Assembly: GCA_964465665.1 (NCBI GenBank)
Contig: CAYXKM010000182.1
Span: forward strand, 1-19,371
Reading direction: 5' to 3'
Origin: JAKEGN01 sp964465665
GTDB taxonomy: Bacteria; Pseudomonadota; Gammaproteobacteria; Steroidobacterales; Woeseiaceae
Length of the DNA: 19,371 bases
A program made the translations under genes and the position numbers. Shown here piece by piece: positions 7,368 to 14,416 of this stretch. Position 1 is the stretch's first letter. The number at the start of each line of letters is the position of its first letter. The notes below the pieces were generated by a model that saw only the letters and a program-made list of their open reading frames with translations, searched no databases and was not told the origin of the DNA.

Positions 7368-7958
7368 CTATCGTTGCCTCGCGCCGGTATAGGCGGCCAG
7401 TGATTCTGCGTAAGCCGTGTTCAGCTGATCCCATTCCATTTTGAACCAGGGTGTAAATGTCTGCGGCGATGACTGCAGTTCATGTGCAAGCGACGATGCC
7501 GGCACATGCCGAACCGCAGCAATTTCGGTCTTGTTGGCCCGCACCTCGTCGTCGCTGCGACCGAGGTATACCGAGCAGAGTTCGTTCTCCGACCCCTGAT
7601 CGCCGAAGCGCGCCTGGTAGCGAAACTTGTAAATAAACTCGAGGTCGGCGCGGATCCCCAACTCGTCCGCCAGCCGACGCTGCGTTGCCTCAGGCATGGA
7701 TTCCCCCCTGCGCGGATGGCTGCAACAACTGTTCGACCAGAACTTTGGCCAAAGTCGTTTGCCCGCCCCACGCTGCTGCAGCAGCAATTCGCCGCGCGTA
7801 TTGAAAATAAATAGGGAGAATGCCCTGTGCAGGATGCCCTCACGGTCATGACACCGGCCTTTGTCCAGGAATCCCGCCACGGCGTCGTCACCGTCTACCA
7901 GAATCAACTGCTCGCTGTCCGAGGAAACCACCCGGTCGCCGTTGTCATGCCTGCTCAT
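7368..7958 (-). CDS. idi: isopentenyl-diphosphate delta-isomerase, type 1
   Basis: This enzyme interconverts IPP and DMAPP, supplying the primer for prenyl chain synthesis. The 196-residue Nudix-fold protein has the catalytic Cys79 in SNSCCSHP, the metal-binding His in LHRAFS (43-48) and HP (81-82), a Nudix-like helix around GESMPEATQRRLADELGI (85-102), and the glutamates of SENELCSVY (123-131) that match the E. coli ENEVC motif. The start ATG (7958-7956) has AGGG 7 nt upstream and overlaps the end of the reductase-kinase gene by 14 bp, so translational coupling is likely. It is the last gene of the minus-strand operon. Several bacterial mevalonate clusters instead carry the unrelated type 2 (flavin) isomerase. 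Confidence 0.95.
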   Translation of the reverse strand: MSRHDNGDRVVSSDSEQLILVDGDDAVAGFLDKGRCHDREGILHRAFSLFIFNTRGELLLQQRGAGKRLWPKFWSNSCCSHPRRGESMPEATQRRLADELGIRADLEFIYKFRYQARFGDQGSENELCSVYLGRSDDEVRANKTEIAAVRHVPASSLAHELQSSPQTFTPWFKMEWDQLNTAYAESLAAYTGARQR

Positions 7959-10170
7959 TTTCTGACCCTGCAGTTGGTAAAAAACCGATCACTTCGAATC
8001 CGGCATCTGCGAAGGCCCGGGACACTTCGCAGACTTTGCCCGGGCAGAGGGCGATTATGGAACCACCGCCGCCCGCTCCGGTCAGCTTGGCGCCCGAAGC
8101 GCCGTTCGATCGGGCAATCTCGACCATCTCCTCGATGAGCGGCGTCGATACCTGCAAGGCATTGAGCAGCCCGTGAGCGATGTTCATCAGGGACCCCAGC
8201 CGTTCGTAGTCGCTTTTTCCCAGTGCATCGGCACCCTCGAGAGAACTATTGCCGATCTCGTCGAAAAGCCTCTCGTGCGTGGTCTTGTTCTGCAGCCATC
8301 GATTGCGAACAGCTTCGACCTGCTGCCGCGTGCTGCCCCGCGAGCCGCTCCACACCACGACCAGCGGTGGAAGGTTTTCCAGTGACAACTCGCGAATTCG
8401 CTGCGGCCCCTCATTTCGAAACACGATGGTTTTGCCGAAGACGGCGACCGTATTGTCGATGCCGGAGGGCGTGCCGTGGGCCAGCGTCTCGCATTCGAAC
8501 GCAAGCTCGTTGACGGCCTGGTCGTTCAACTGCAGCAGGAACGCATTGTCCAGCGCACGGATAATGGCAACGGCCAGTGCCGCGGACGCACCAAGTCCGG
8601 CCGCCGCCGGAATGCGGGAGCGCACCTCGATCAGGAGTTTTTTCGACCCCAGTCCAAGGCGACCCAGTAGGAGGTTCAGCAGTTGCACGGCGCTTTCTCC
8701 CGCACCCTGCCGGAATCCCCAGGCCGGAATGTCGAATCGCGTGCCAGACGGACTGTCGTACACGACAGCACTGATCGCATCGGTCAACGGCAGCGCCAGG
8801 GCCGGTCGCCCGTAGACGACCGCATGCTCCCCGAACAGGATGATCTTTCCCGCTGACCAGCCGCGACCGAGCGGCTCTGCATCGATGCCATGACGTGCGG
8901 ATTCGAGTTCGCCGGCCAGTTCTTTCGCTTTCCGCTCCTTGATATCGCCACTCTCGATCATCGCGAGCACGACCTGATCGTGCAGGTGTCGTGGAACGCC
9001 GGCGCTCACCGCAACACTCCGGGCATGCAACCGCATATGGCCATGTTGTATGCCTTCTGTCGCCAGCGCCTTCAGCGCGGCGAAGTTCTGCGCCAGCCCG
9101 ACTGCCGCCATCAGTTCGCCAAGTTCCTGTGACGAGCCGACACCGGCGATAACCAGCCCGACTACCGCGGCCGGGTTCGCTTTGAGGGAACTCCCGACGA
9201 TGCCCATCCTGACAGGCAACCGAAGCATGCCAAGCAGATCTCCGTTATCCGTCGAGGTCCAGTTCGTCAGGCTGCGATAGGCACCGTCCCTTGCCGCATA
9301 CGCGTGCGCTCCCGCTTCAAGTGCTCGCCAGTCGTTGCCGGTTGCGATGGCCATAGCGTCCATGCCATTCATGATGCCCTTGTTGTGCGTTGCGGCGCGG
9401 TACGGATCGGCAGCGGCCAGGTCGTTGGCCAATACGATCGCGTCGCGCAACCTGGCACCGCGGGCACCCAGTTCGTCGACCGGAATCGTCACGCTGGCGG
9501 TTACCATCGACCGGTCCGCGAGATTCGAAAGGATTTTCAATACTGCATCGGCGCCGCAGAGCCCGGCTGCCCGAGGACCGATTCGCTCGCACATCGTATT
9601 GACGATGTTGGCCCCCATCGCGTCACGGGTATCCACAAGCAGGTGCAGCACCAGGGTCCTGCGGCCGTCCAGCAGTTGCAAGCGCCGGATCTCCAGGCCT
9701 GTGGCCCCGCCGCCCCGCTCCACCAGGCCCGGCTGCATTTCGTTTGCCTGTGCGACGAGTTCCGGTGCGGCGGACTCAAGCCTTGCCACTGCCGCGTCTT
9801 CGTCCGTGACGCCGTACAGGTGGATCTGCCCGATAGTTACCGGATCGGTACTGGAGGTTGTGAATCCGCCCGAATTCCGTATCAGCAGCGCGGCTGCGCT
9901 GACTGCGGCAACCACCGACGGCTCCTCGATCACCATCGGTACGACGTGATCCCTGCCATTGACGAGAAAATTCGGTGCCATTGCGAACGGCATACCGAAA
10001 ACGCCGATGACGTTTTCGACCATGCGATCGGCAGTTTCGCGGGACAGCAGCGACCCTGATTTTTTCAATTGCCTCGCGGTTTCCGCATCGATGATTCCGC
10101 GACCTGACAACTCGCTGAGCCGTTCGTCGATGGTCATGCGATAGAAACCGCTGATCCGTGAATCGATCAT
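7945..10170 (-). CDS. HMG-CoA reductase (class II) / mevalonate kinase fusion
   Basis: One 741-residue polypeptide carries two consecutive mevalonate enzymes. Residues 1 to about 425 are a class II HMG-CoA reductase closely resembling the Pseudomonas mevalonii enzyme. The catalytic set is complete: Glu83 (IEEPS), Lys264 (THNKG), Asp280 (GNDWR) and His382 (RLHAR), plus the nucleotide motif DAMGAN (183-188). Residues 436-741 are a GHMP mevalonate kinase with GWSAGKIILFGEHAVVYG, the phosphate loop PAAAGLGASAA (521-531), catalytic Asp572 in HGTPSGIDN, and KLTGAGGGGS (695-704). The junction (about 420-436) is short with no obvious linker. There is no internal stop or frameshift. The start overlaps the phosphomevalonate kinase stop by ATGA. 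The product of the first domain is the substrate of the second, so local transfer of mevalonate is plausible. In biosynthetic clusters the two activities are normally separate genes. Confidence 0.95.
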   Translation of the reverse strand: MIDSRISGFYRMTIDERLSELSGRGIIDAETARQLKKSGSLLSRETADRMVENVIGVFGMPFAMAPNFLVNGRDHVVPMVIEEPSVVAAVSAAALLIRNSGGFTTSSTDPVTIGQIHLYGVTDEDAAVARLESAAPELVAQANEMQPGLVERGGGATGLEIRRLQLLDGRRTLVLHLLVDTRDAMGANIVNTMCERIGPRAAGLCGADAVLKILSNLADRSMVTASVTIPVDELGARGARLRDAIVLANDLAAADPYRAATHNKGIMNGMDAMAIATGNDWRALEAGAHAYAARDGAYRSLTNWTSTDNGDLLGMLRLPVRMGIVGSSLKANPAAVVGLVIAGVGSSQELGELMAAVGLAQNFAALKALATEGIQHGHMRLHARSVAVSAGVPRHLHDQVVLAMIESGDIKERKAKELAGELESARHGIDAEPLGRGWSAGKIILFGEHAVVYGRPALALPLTDAISAVVYDSPSGTRFDIPAWGFRQGAGESAVQLLNLLLGRLGLGSKKLLIEVRSRIPAAAGLGASAALAVAIIRALDNAFLLQLNDQAVNELAFECETLAHGTPSGIDNTVAVFGKTIVFRNEGPQRIRELSLENLPPLVVVWSGSRGSTRQQVEAVRNRWLQNKTTHERLFDEIGNSSLEGADALGKSDYERLGSLMNIAHGLLNALQVSTPLIEEMVEIARSNGASGAKLTGAGGGGSIIALCPGKVCEVSRAFADAGFEVIGFLPTAGSENEQA

Positions 10171-11186
10171 GCAGCAGTCCGCTTTTCAAGCGAAACGCCA
10201 GGCGCCGCAACAGTCACATCGAGGCGACTGAACCCGGCAGCCGTTGCGTGATCGCAGAATGCATTCATGGCCGAAGACCGGGTACCAAGAACCACACCGA
10301 TGTCGCCCCCTCCCGCACCGCAGGGTTTGTACACGAGTCCGAGCGCTGCGGCCGGTGCGAGCAGCGCCTCGTGGCCTGCAGCAAAGATGCCGATATCCTG
10401 CTCGGCGCTGAAGCGCCGGAGGTCCGCCGTAAAGGTTCGCAACGCGTCCATTACGGCATCGGCAGAAGCCGTCTCCCAGGTATCCGACACGGCTTGCGCG
10501 GAGGCCGTCAGCGCGTCGGCACTTTTGTGCTTCATCCCATTGCGTCCTTCCAGTTTCCGCAGTTTCCTCGCCGTACTCACAGGTCGGCCGCTCCACAATA
10601 CCCGGTACTCGAGGCCGGCAGGCCAGGGTACTGGCTGAATCTGCGGCGTTTCATCCTGTCCCCCGTCCGGGCGGCGGAATCGTAGGGTGCCGCCGGCGAA
10701 GCTCGCCGCGATATCCGCGCCACTGCCGCTGCCGCGCTGATAGCTGCGGTGCGCGGAAGCCGCAACCCCGTATACATCCAGCGCGGCGCCGAGAACTGAG
10801 TCCAGCGCTGCTGCCAGCGCCATTGCCAGTGCCGCACTCGAACCCAGCCCGAGCTTCCTGTCGGTTTGCGGATCGCGAAACGTGCGCGTGTCGAGCTGCA
10901 TGGACAATGCCGCGGCCGGTATAGCGGGCAAAGCGTCAAGTATCGCCTCGACCAGCCGATACCGGCCGGCTGACCAGGTATAACGTCCGGACGCTTCCCG
11001 CAGGAAACGCGCGCTTTCGTTGCTCATACCCGGTGCATGCAACACGTGCTCGGGGCCCGGGATCCTTTCCAGCACCACGTGGGCACGGCGGTCAACCGCG
11101 GTCACAATGGCCGGTGCTCCCGCGAGTACCGCGTACTCGCCGCAAAGCATGATCTTTCCCGGTGCGCTGGCGGAGACGCTCCTCAT
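10167..11186 (-). CDS. phosphomevalonate kinase
   Basis: This is a GHMP-family kinase of 339 residues, assigned to ATP-dependent conversion of phosphomevalonate to diphosphomevalonate. Visible motifs are APGKIMLCGEYAVL (8-21), the phosphate loop KLGLGSSAAL (111-120), GSGSGADIAAS (152-162) and KPCGAGGGDIG (287-297). The cysteine in the last motif and the GSGSGADIA form are like phosphomevalonate kinases (MvaK2) rather than mevalonate or homoserine kinases. The operon already has a mevalonate kinase domain and a decarboxylase, which leaves this step for it. It is coupled to both neighbours by ATGA overlaps (upstream decarboxylase at 11183-11186, downstream fusion at 10167-10170). Confidence 0.9.
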   Translation of the reverse strand: MRSVSASAPGKIMLCGEYAVLAGAPAIVTAVDRRAHVVLERIPGPEHVLHAPGMSNESARFLREASGRYTWSAGRYRLVEAILDALPAIPAAALSMQLDTRTFRDPQTDRKLGLGSSAALAMALAAALDSVLGAALDVYGVAASAHRSYQRGSGSGADIAASFAGGTLRFRRPDGGQDETPQIQPVPWPAGLEYRVLWSGRPVSTARKLRKLEGRNGMKHKSADALTASAQAVSDTWETASADAVMDALRTFTADLRRFSAEQDIGIFAAGHEALLAPAAALGLVYKPCGAGGGDIGVVLGTRSSAMNAFCDHATAAGFSRLDVTVAAPGVSLEKRTAA

Positions 11187-12139
11187 GATCGGGGTATCGA
11201 ACGCGATCCCGCGCCAAGACCGCTACGCAGAATCCGGCTTACTCCGCTCGTGCACTCCAGGGCCGACGCAACTTCGTCGGTGGCATCCGCGAGGCAAACA
11301 GCCTTGACTTGCGGCCCGGCATCGATGGTAAAGAAAACGTGGATCCCTCCCGCCTGCAGCTTGCGAACGGTTTGCATACAGGCGAGCGTCGACTGATTCC
11401 AGTACACGACCGGCGGTTTCGAGGTCCATGTCAGCGAGTGCATCTTCAGGCAATTGTGTTCGGCAACCGCAGCCAGCGCAGAAAAATCCTTCGAGCGGAT
11501 GGCGCCAAGGGCATCCGCAATGTCCTGCTCCTGGTGTTCGATCCAGCTGGCATAAAACGGCGAGGTACCGGCACTGCGCAACATGGCCCCACCGGAACCG
11601 ACGGATTTTGCCGATTCGTCGGTGACAGCAACGACCAGCTCGAGGGGCCAGTCGCTGTCGATCGTTTCGACAAAGATGTCGTCGTCTCCGGCTGTCAGCA
11701 ACACGATACCGGGATACAGTGATCGGGCAGCGGAACCCGAGATTGCGCCGGCAAGGCGCGCCAGTGTCAGTGTGTCGGCACGTTTCCCTGCCGCATTACT
11801 GGCAGCAACCACCAGCGCAGCAAAAGCGGAGGCAGACGATGCAAGTCCCGCGGCAACCGGAAAGTTGCACTGGCTGATTACCGAAGCGCGGGAACGGTCA
11901 GTCCCGGCGACCAGGTCGAGACCACGCGATACCCGCGGCAGCATGTCGCTCGCAGCCTCCCCGTTCAGTTCCAGCCGGTCGTTGTCGAGTGCCGCGTCGA
12001 ACTCGACCGTCATGCGGGTCCAGAGCGTATCGAGGGTCAGCGACAACGAGCCGACCGCCGGCAGATTTCTCCGGGCATCCCGTTTGCCCCAGTATTTGAT
12101 GAGCGCAATGTTGGGCTGCGCCTGTGCTGTCGCACGCAT
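11183..12139 (-). CDS. mvaD: diphosphomevalonate decarboxylase
   Basis: This enzyme catalyses the ATP-dependent decarboxylation of diphosphomevalonate to IPP. The 318-residue product has NIALIKYWGKRD (10-21), SLSLTLD (31-37), the phosphate loop AAGLASSASAFAALV (96-110), Arg139 in SGSAARSLYPG and the catalytic Asp273 in FTIDAGP. The Ser/Thr-rich loop usually written VSSTxGM reads KSVGSGGAM (178-186); it keeps one Ser (Ser182) and resembles the GS form of animal enzymes. I start at ATG 12139 because MRATAQAQPNIALIKYW is the usual N-terminus, GGAA lies 7 nt upstream and a TATAAT box is 41 nt upstream. The in-frame extension to 12280 would run through the promoter. It is the first gene of the four-gene minus-strand operon. 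Confidence 0.94.
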   Translation of the reverse strand: MRATAQAQPNIALIKYWGKRDARRNLPAVGSLSLTLDTLWTRMTVEFDAALDNDRLELNGEAASDMLPRVSRGLDLVAGTDRSRASVISQCNFPVAAGLASSASAFAALVVAASNAAGKRADTLTLARLAGAISGSAARSLYPGIVLLTAGDDDIFVETIDSDWPLELVVAVTDESAKSVGSGGAMLRSAGTSPFYASWIEHQEQDIADALGAIRSKDFSALAAVAEHNCLKMHSLTWTSKPPVVYWNQSTLACMQTVRKLQAGGIHVFFTIDAGPQVKAVCLADATDEVASALECTSGVSRILRSGLGAGSRSIPRS

Positions 12140-12179
12140 GGTTTCGTTCCGGATGATCTGAATTCCCGCCGGGGGGCGG

Positions 12180-12185
12180 ATTATA
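12180..12185 (-). promoter_or_regulatory. -10 box of the mevalonate operon promoter
   Basis: On the minus strand the sequence reads GGGCTATAATCC, containing a perfect TATAAT about 41 nt before the mvaD ATG. The hexamer 17 bp upstream (GGAACG) is a poor -35, so an activator may be needed. The 140-bp gap between mvaD and ispA (12140-12279) must also hold the start signals of ispA on the other strand. The best -10 there is the weak TAGGCT at 12249-12254. Confidence 0.5.
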
Positions 12186-12279
12186 GCCCAGCCCGACAGC
12201 CCCGTTCCTGTTGCGTCCGGCGACGGCGCAGCTGCGGCAAAATCCGTGTAGGCTTGCGCGAGTATCCGGAAGCAGAACA

Positions 12280-13170
12280 TTGTCTACATCGTTCGAAAAA
12301 AGGGTTTCGTACTATACGGAACGGGTTACTGCGTGCCTTGATCGCGCGTTGCCCCCCGCGAGCCGTGTTCCGGTGCGCCTGCACGAAGCCATGAGATACG
12401 CGGTGCTGAACGGCGGCAAGCGTATCCGGCCGCTACTGATCTACGCAGCCGGCGAGTGCCTCGCCGTCGAAACTCGCCGACTCGACGCTCCGGCGGCGGC
12501 GATAGAACTGATACACGCATTCTCGCTGGTTCACGACGACCTGCCGGCAATGGACGACGACGATCTGCGTCGTGGCAAGCCGACCGTGCACCGCCAGTTT
12601 GACGAAGCGACGGCCATCCTCGCCGCCGATGGCTTGCAACCGCTCGCCTTCACTGTCCTGTCACGTGCGGAGTCCTTGAGCGACCGTGAAATCGTACAGA
12701 TCATTTCGGTCGTTGGCGAAGCCTGCGGCTCGCTTGGCATGACCGGCGGGCAGGCGATGGACCTCGCCTCCGAGGGCCGCCGCATCTCCGAGCAGGACCT
12801 CTGGCAGATGCACAGCCTGAAGACCGGCGCACTGATCCGTGCGTCGGTCATGTCGGCCACCTGCCTCGTGCGCGGCCTCTCCGACGAGAACCGGGCGGCC
12901 CTGCTGCAGTTTTCAGAATCCCTGGGGCTCGCGTTTCAGATTCGTGATGACATACTGGATGTCGAGGGTCATACCGACGTCATCGGCAAACAAACCGGTG
13001 CCGATCGAAGGAAAGAGAAGGCCACCTGGCCTGCGCTCTTCGGCATGGATGATTCGAGGGCACGCTGCGCGCAATTGCTGGATCACGGTCTTGCGAGCCT
13101 CACTCCCTTTGGCGAGTCGGCCGAACCGCTGCGATGGCTTGCACGTTATATTGTCGACAGGTCCGCATGA
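12280..13170 (+). CDS. ispA: farnesyl diphosphate synthase (polyprenyl synthetase)
   Basis: This enzyme condenses IPP with DMAPP and GPP to give FPP, the precursor of quinone side chains and undecaprenyl phosphate. The 296-residue protein has NGGKRIRP (44-51), the first Asp-rich motif HDDLPAMDDDD (85-95), HSLKTGALI (178-186), FQIRDDILDVEG with the second motif (219-230), and the KEKATWP lysine region (245-251). The residues ahead of the first motif (FSLVHDD) match short-chain E. coli IspA. I choose TTG 12280: GGAAG at 12268-12272 is 7 bp upstream and the length fits the family. An upstream TTG at 12211 adds 23 unrelated residues. It lacks the usual xseB and dxs neighbours and instead diverges from the mevalonate operon. 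Its stop overlaps the dinB start. Confidence 0.93.
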   Translation: MSTSFEKRVSYYTERVTACLDRALPPASRVPVRLHEAMRYAVLNGGKRIRPLLIYAAGECLAVETRRLDAPAAAIELIHAFSLVHDDLPAMDDDDLRRGKPTVHRQFDEATAILAADGLQPLAFTVLSRAESLSDREIVQIISVVGEACGSLGMTGGQAMDLASEGRRISEQDLWQMHSLKTGALIRASVMSATCLVRGLSDENRAALLQFSESLGLAFQIRDDILDVEGHTDVIGKQTGADRRKEKATWPALFGMDDSRARCAQLLDHGLASLTPFGESAEPLRWLARYIVDRSA

Positions 13171-14351
13171 TGTCTGTTCACCAACCGATCCGTCGCCACA
13201 TTCTGCATGTCGACATGGATGCTTTTTCTGCTTCCGTCGAACAGCGCGACAACCCGGATTTGCAAGGGAAGCCGCTGGTCGTCGGCGGCAGCAACAACCG
13301 CGGTGTGGTCGCGGCTGCAAGTTACGAAGCACGCAAGTTCGGCATTCGCTCCGCCATGCCAATGAGTGTAGCCATGCGTCGTTGCCCGGGCCTCCTGCGA
13401 GTACCGCCGCGCATGCAACACTACGCCGATGTGTCGAGTCAGGTATTCGCCATTTTTGCCGAGTTTTCGCCGCTGGTCGAAGGATTGTCGCTCGACGAAG
13501 CGTTTCTCGATGTCGGCGCCAGCCGCAGCCTGTTTGGCCCGGACATCGACATTGCGCAGAGAATCAAAGCGAGAATCAGCGATGTCACCGGGCTGACGGC
13601 ATCGGTCGGTGTCGCTTACAACAAGCTGCTGGCGAAAATCGCATCGGACCTCGGAAAGCCGGACGGGCTCGTCGTGATCACGGAACAGAACGTGCAGACA
13701 ATCCTCGATCCGTTGCCGGTGCAGGTGATCCCGGGAATCGGGCGCGAGACTCTCTCGCGCCTTTCGCAATTTGCCATCAGGACCATTGCCGATCTGCGCG
13801 CGGCCAGTGATGGAGAGCTCGCCAGTGTATTCGGCCGCTATGCCGGCCGCATGCGACAGCGTGCCTGCGGCATCGACGATCGCCCCGTGGTTCCGTCGCG
13901 GGACGAAAAGTCCATCAGCGCCGAAGAAACCTATGACACAGACCTGACGGACGTCACTGCCATGAATCGCGAGTTGCTGCGCCTCGCGGAGAAAACGGCA
14001 AGCCGACTGCGAGCAAAATCGCTACTGGCCGGAACTTTGCAGATCAAGATCCGGGAGTCTGATTTCACGACCTGTACGCGGCAGCGCAGCTTGCATCCGC
14101 CATCCGGTGGCACCGACCAGTTGTACGTTACGGCGCGGCAACTGCTGTCGGCGTGGCTGGTCGAGCACCCCGGCAGCCGTATTCGCCTGCTCGGCGTCGG
14201 CGGGACGGATCTGGTGCCGGACGGGCAGCAGGAGCTGTTCGGCTCCGGCGCGACCGAGGTCAAGGGCGAGCTGGACCAGGCAGTCGATCGCATCCGCGAG
14301 AAATTCGGACGCCTGTCGGTCAGCCGTGCGCGAACACTGAATCGATCATAA
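13167..14351 (+). CDS. dinB: DNA polymerase IV (Y family)
   Basis: This is an error-prone translesion polymerase. It has the metal-binding Asp in HVDMDAFSASVEQ near the N-terminus, KPLVVGG, AASYEARKFGIRSAMP, the catalytic SLDEAFLD, and VGVAYNKLLAKIASDLGKP. A helix-hairpin-helix (VQVIPGIGRETLSRL) follows, then the little-finger domain, and near the C-terminus QQELFG, which fits a sliding-clamp binding peptide. ATG 13167 overlaps the ispA TGA (ATGATG); an equally good ATG follows at 13170, with AGG at 13159-13161 placed 5 or 8 bp before them. I see no LexA-type box just upstream, so expression probably follows ispA rather than a dedicated SOS promoter. The product is about 394 residues, slightly longer than E. 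coli DinB. Confidence 0.96.
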   Translation: MMSVHQPIRRHILHVDMDAFSASVEQRDNPDLQGKPLVVGGSNNRGVVAAASYEARKFGIRSAMPMSVAMRRCPGLLRVPPRMQHYADVSSQVFAIFAEFSPLVEGLSLDEAFLDVGASRSLFGPDIDIAQRIKARISDVTGLTASVGVAYNKLLAKIASDLGKPDGLVVITEQNVQTILDPLPVQVIPGIGRETLSRLSQFAIRTIADLRAASDGELASVFGRYAGRMRQRACGIDDRPVVPSRDEKSISAEETYDTDLTDVTAMNRELLRLAEKTASRLRAKSLLAGTLQIKIRESDFTTCTRQRSLHPPSGGTDQLYVTARQLLSAWLVEHPGSRIRLLGVGGTDLVPDGQQELFGSGATEVKGELDQAVDRIREKFGRLSVSRARTLNRS

Positions 14352-14357
14352 TTCGTG

Positions 14358-14363
14358 TAGAAT
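14358..14363 (+). promoter_or_regulatory. weak candidate -10 box for the exeA-like gene
   Basis: TGTAGAAT contains the TAGAAT hexamer 7 bp after the dinB stop and 54 bp before the next ATG. No good -35 box is at the matching distance. It is listed because the same hexamer marks the promoters proposed at 107-112 and 5823-5828. Confidence 0.3.
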
Positions 14364-14416
14364 CAGGTATATGGCCGGATAGCGAGCGGCGCACACTGCA
14401 GCAGACGAATCCCGAC

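Noticed and set aside
8868..8910. Possibility that the reductase and kinase are two genes merged by a sequencing error
   Set aside because: The frame is continuous with no overlap of stop and start signals, and I see no clear ribosome site plus start codon immediately before the kinase motif GWSAGK. A single insertion or deletion would not simply join both domains cleanly, though raw reads could not be inspected.
9304..10059. 251-codon + strand open frame opposite the HMG-CoA reductase domain
   Set aside because: Low-complexity Arg/His/Cys-rich translation with no domain; it is a shadow of a strongly conserved coding region.
12140..12280. 47-residue N-terminal extension of the decarboxylase
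   Set aside because: It would place the TATAAT promoter box inside the coding region and overlap the ispA start, and the added residues do not match the family.
14153..14416. N-terminal extension of the exeA-like gene reaching into dinB
   Set aside because: The added 88 residues are Arg/Gly-rich, overlap the dinB coding region in another frame, and ExeA homologues start at MYTKFFGL.
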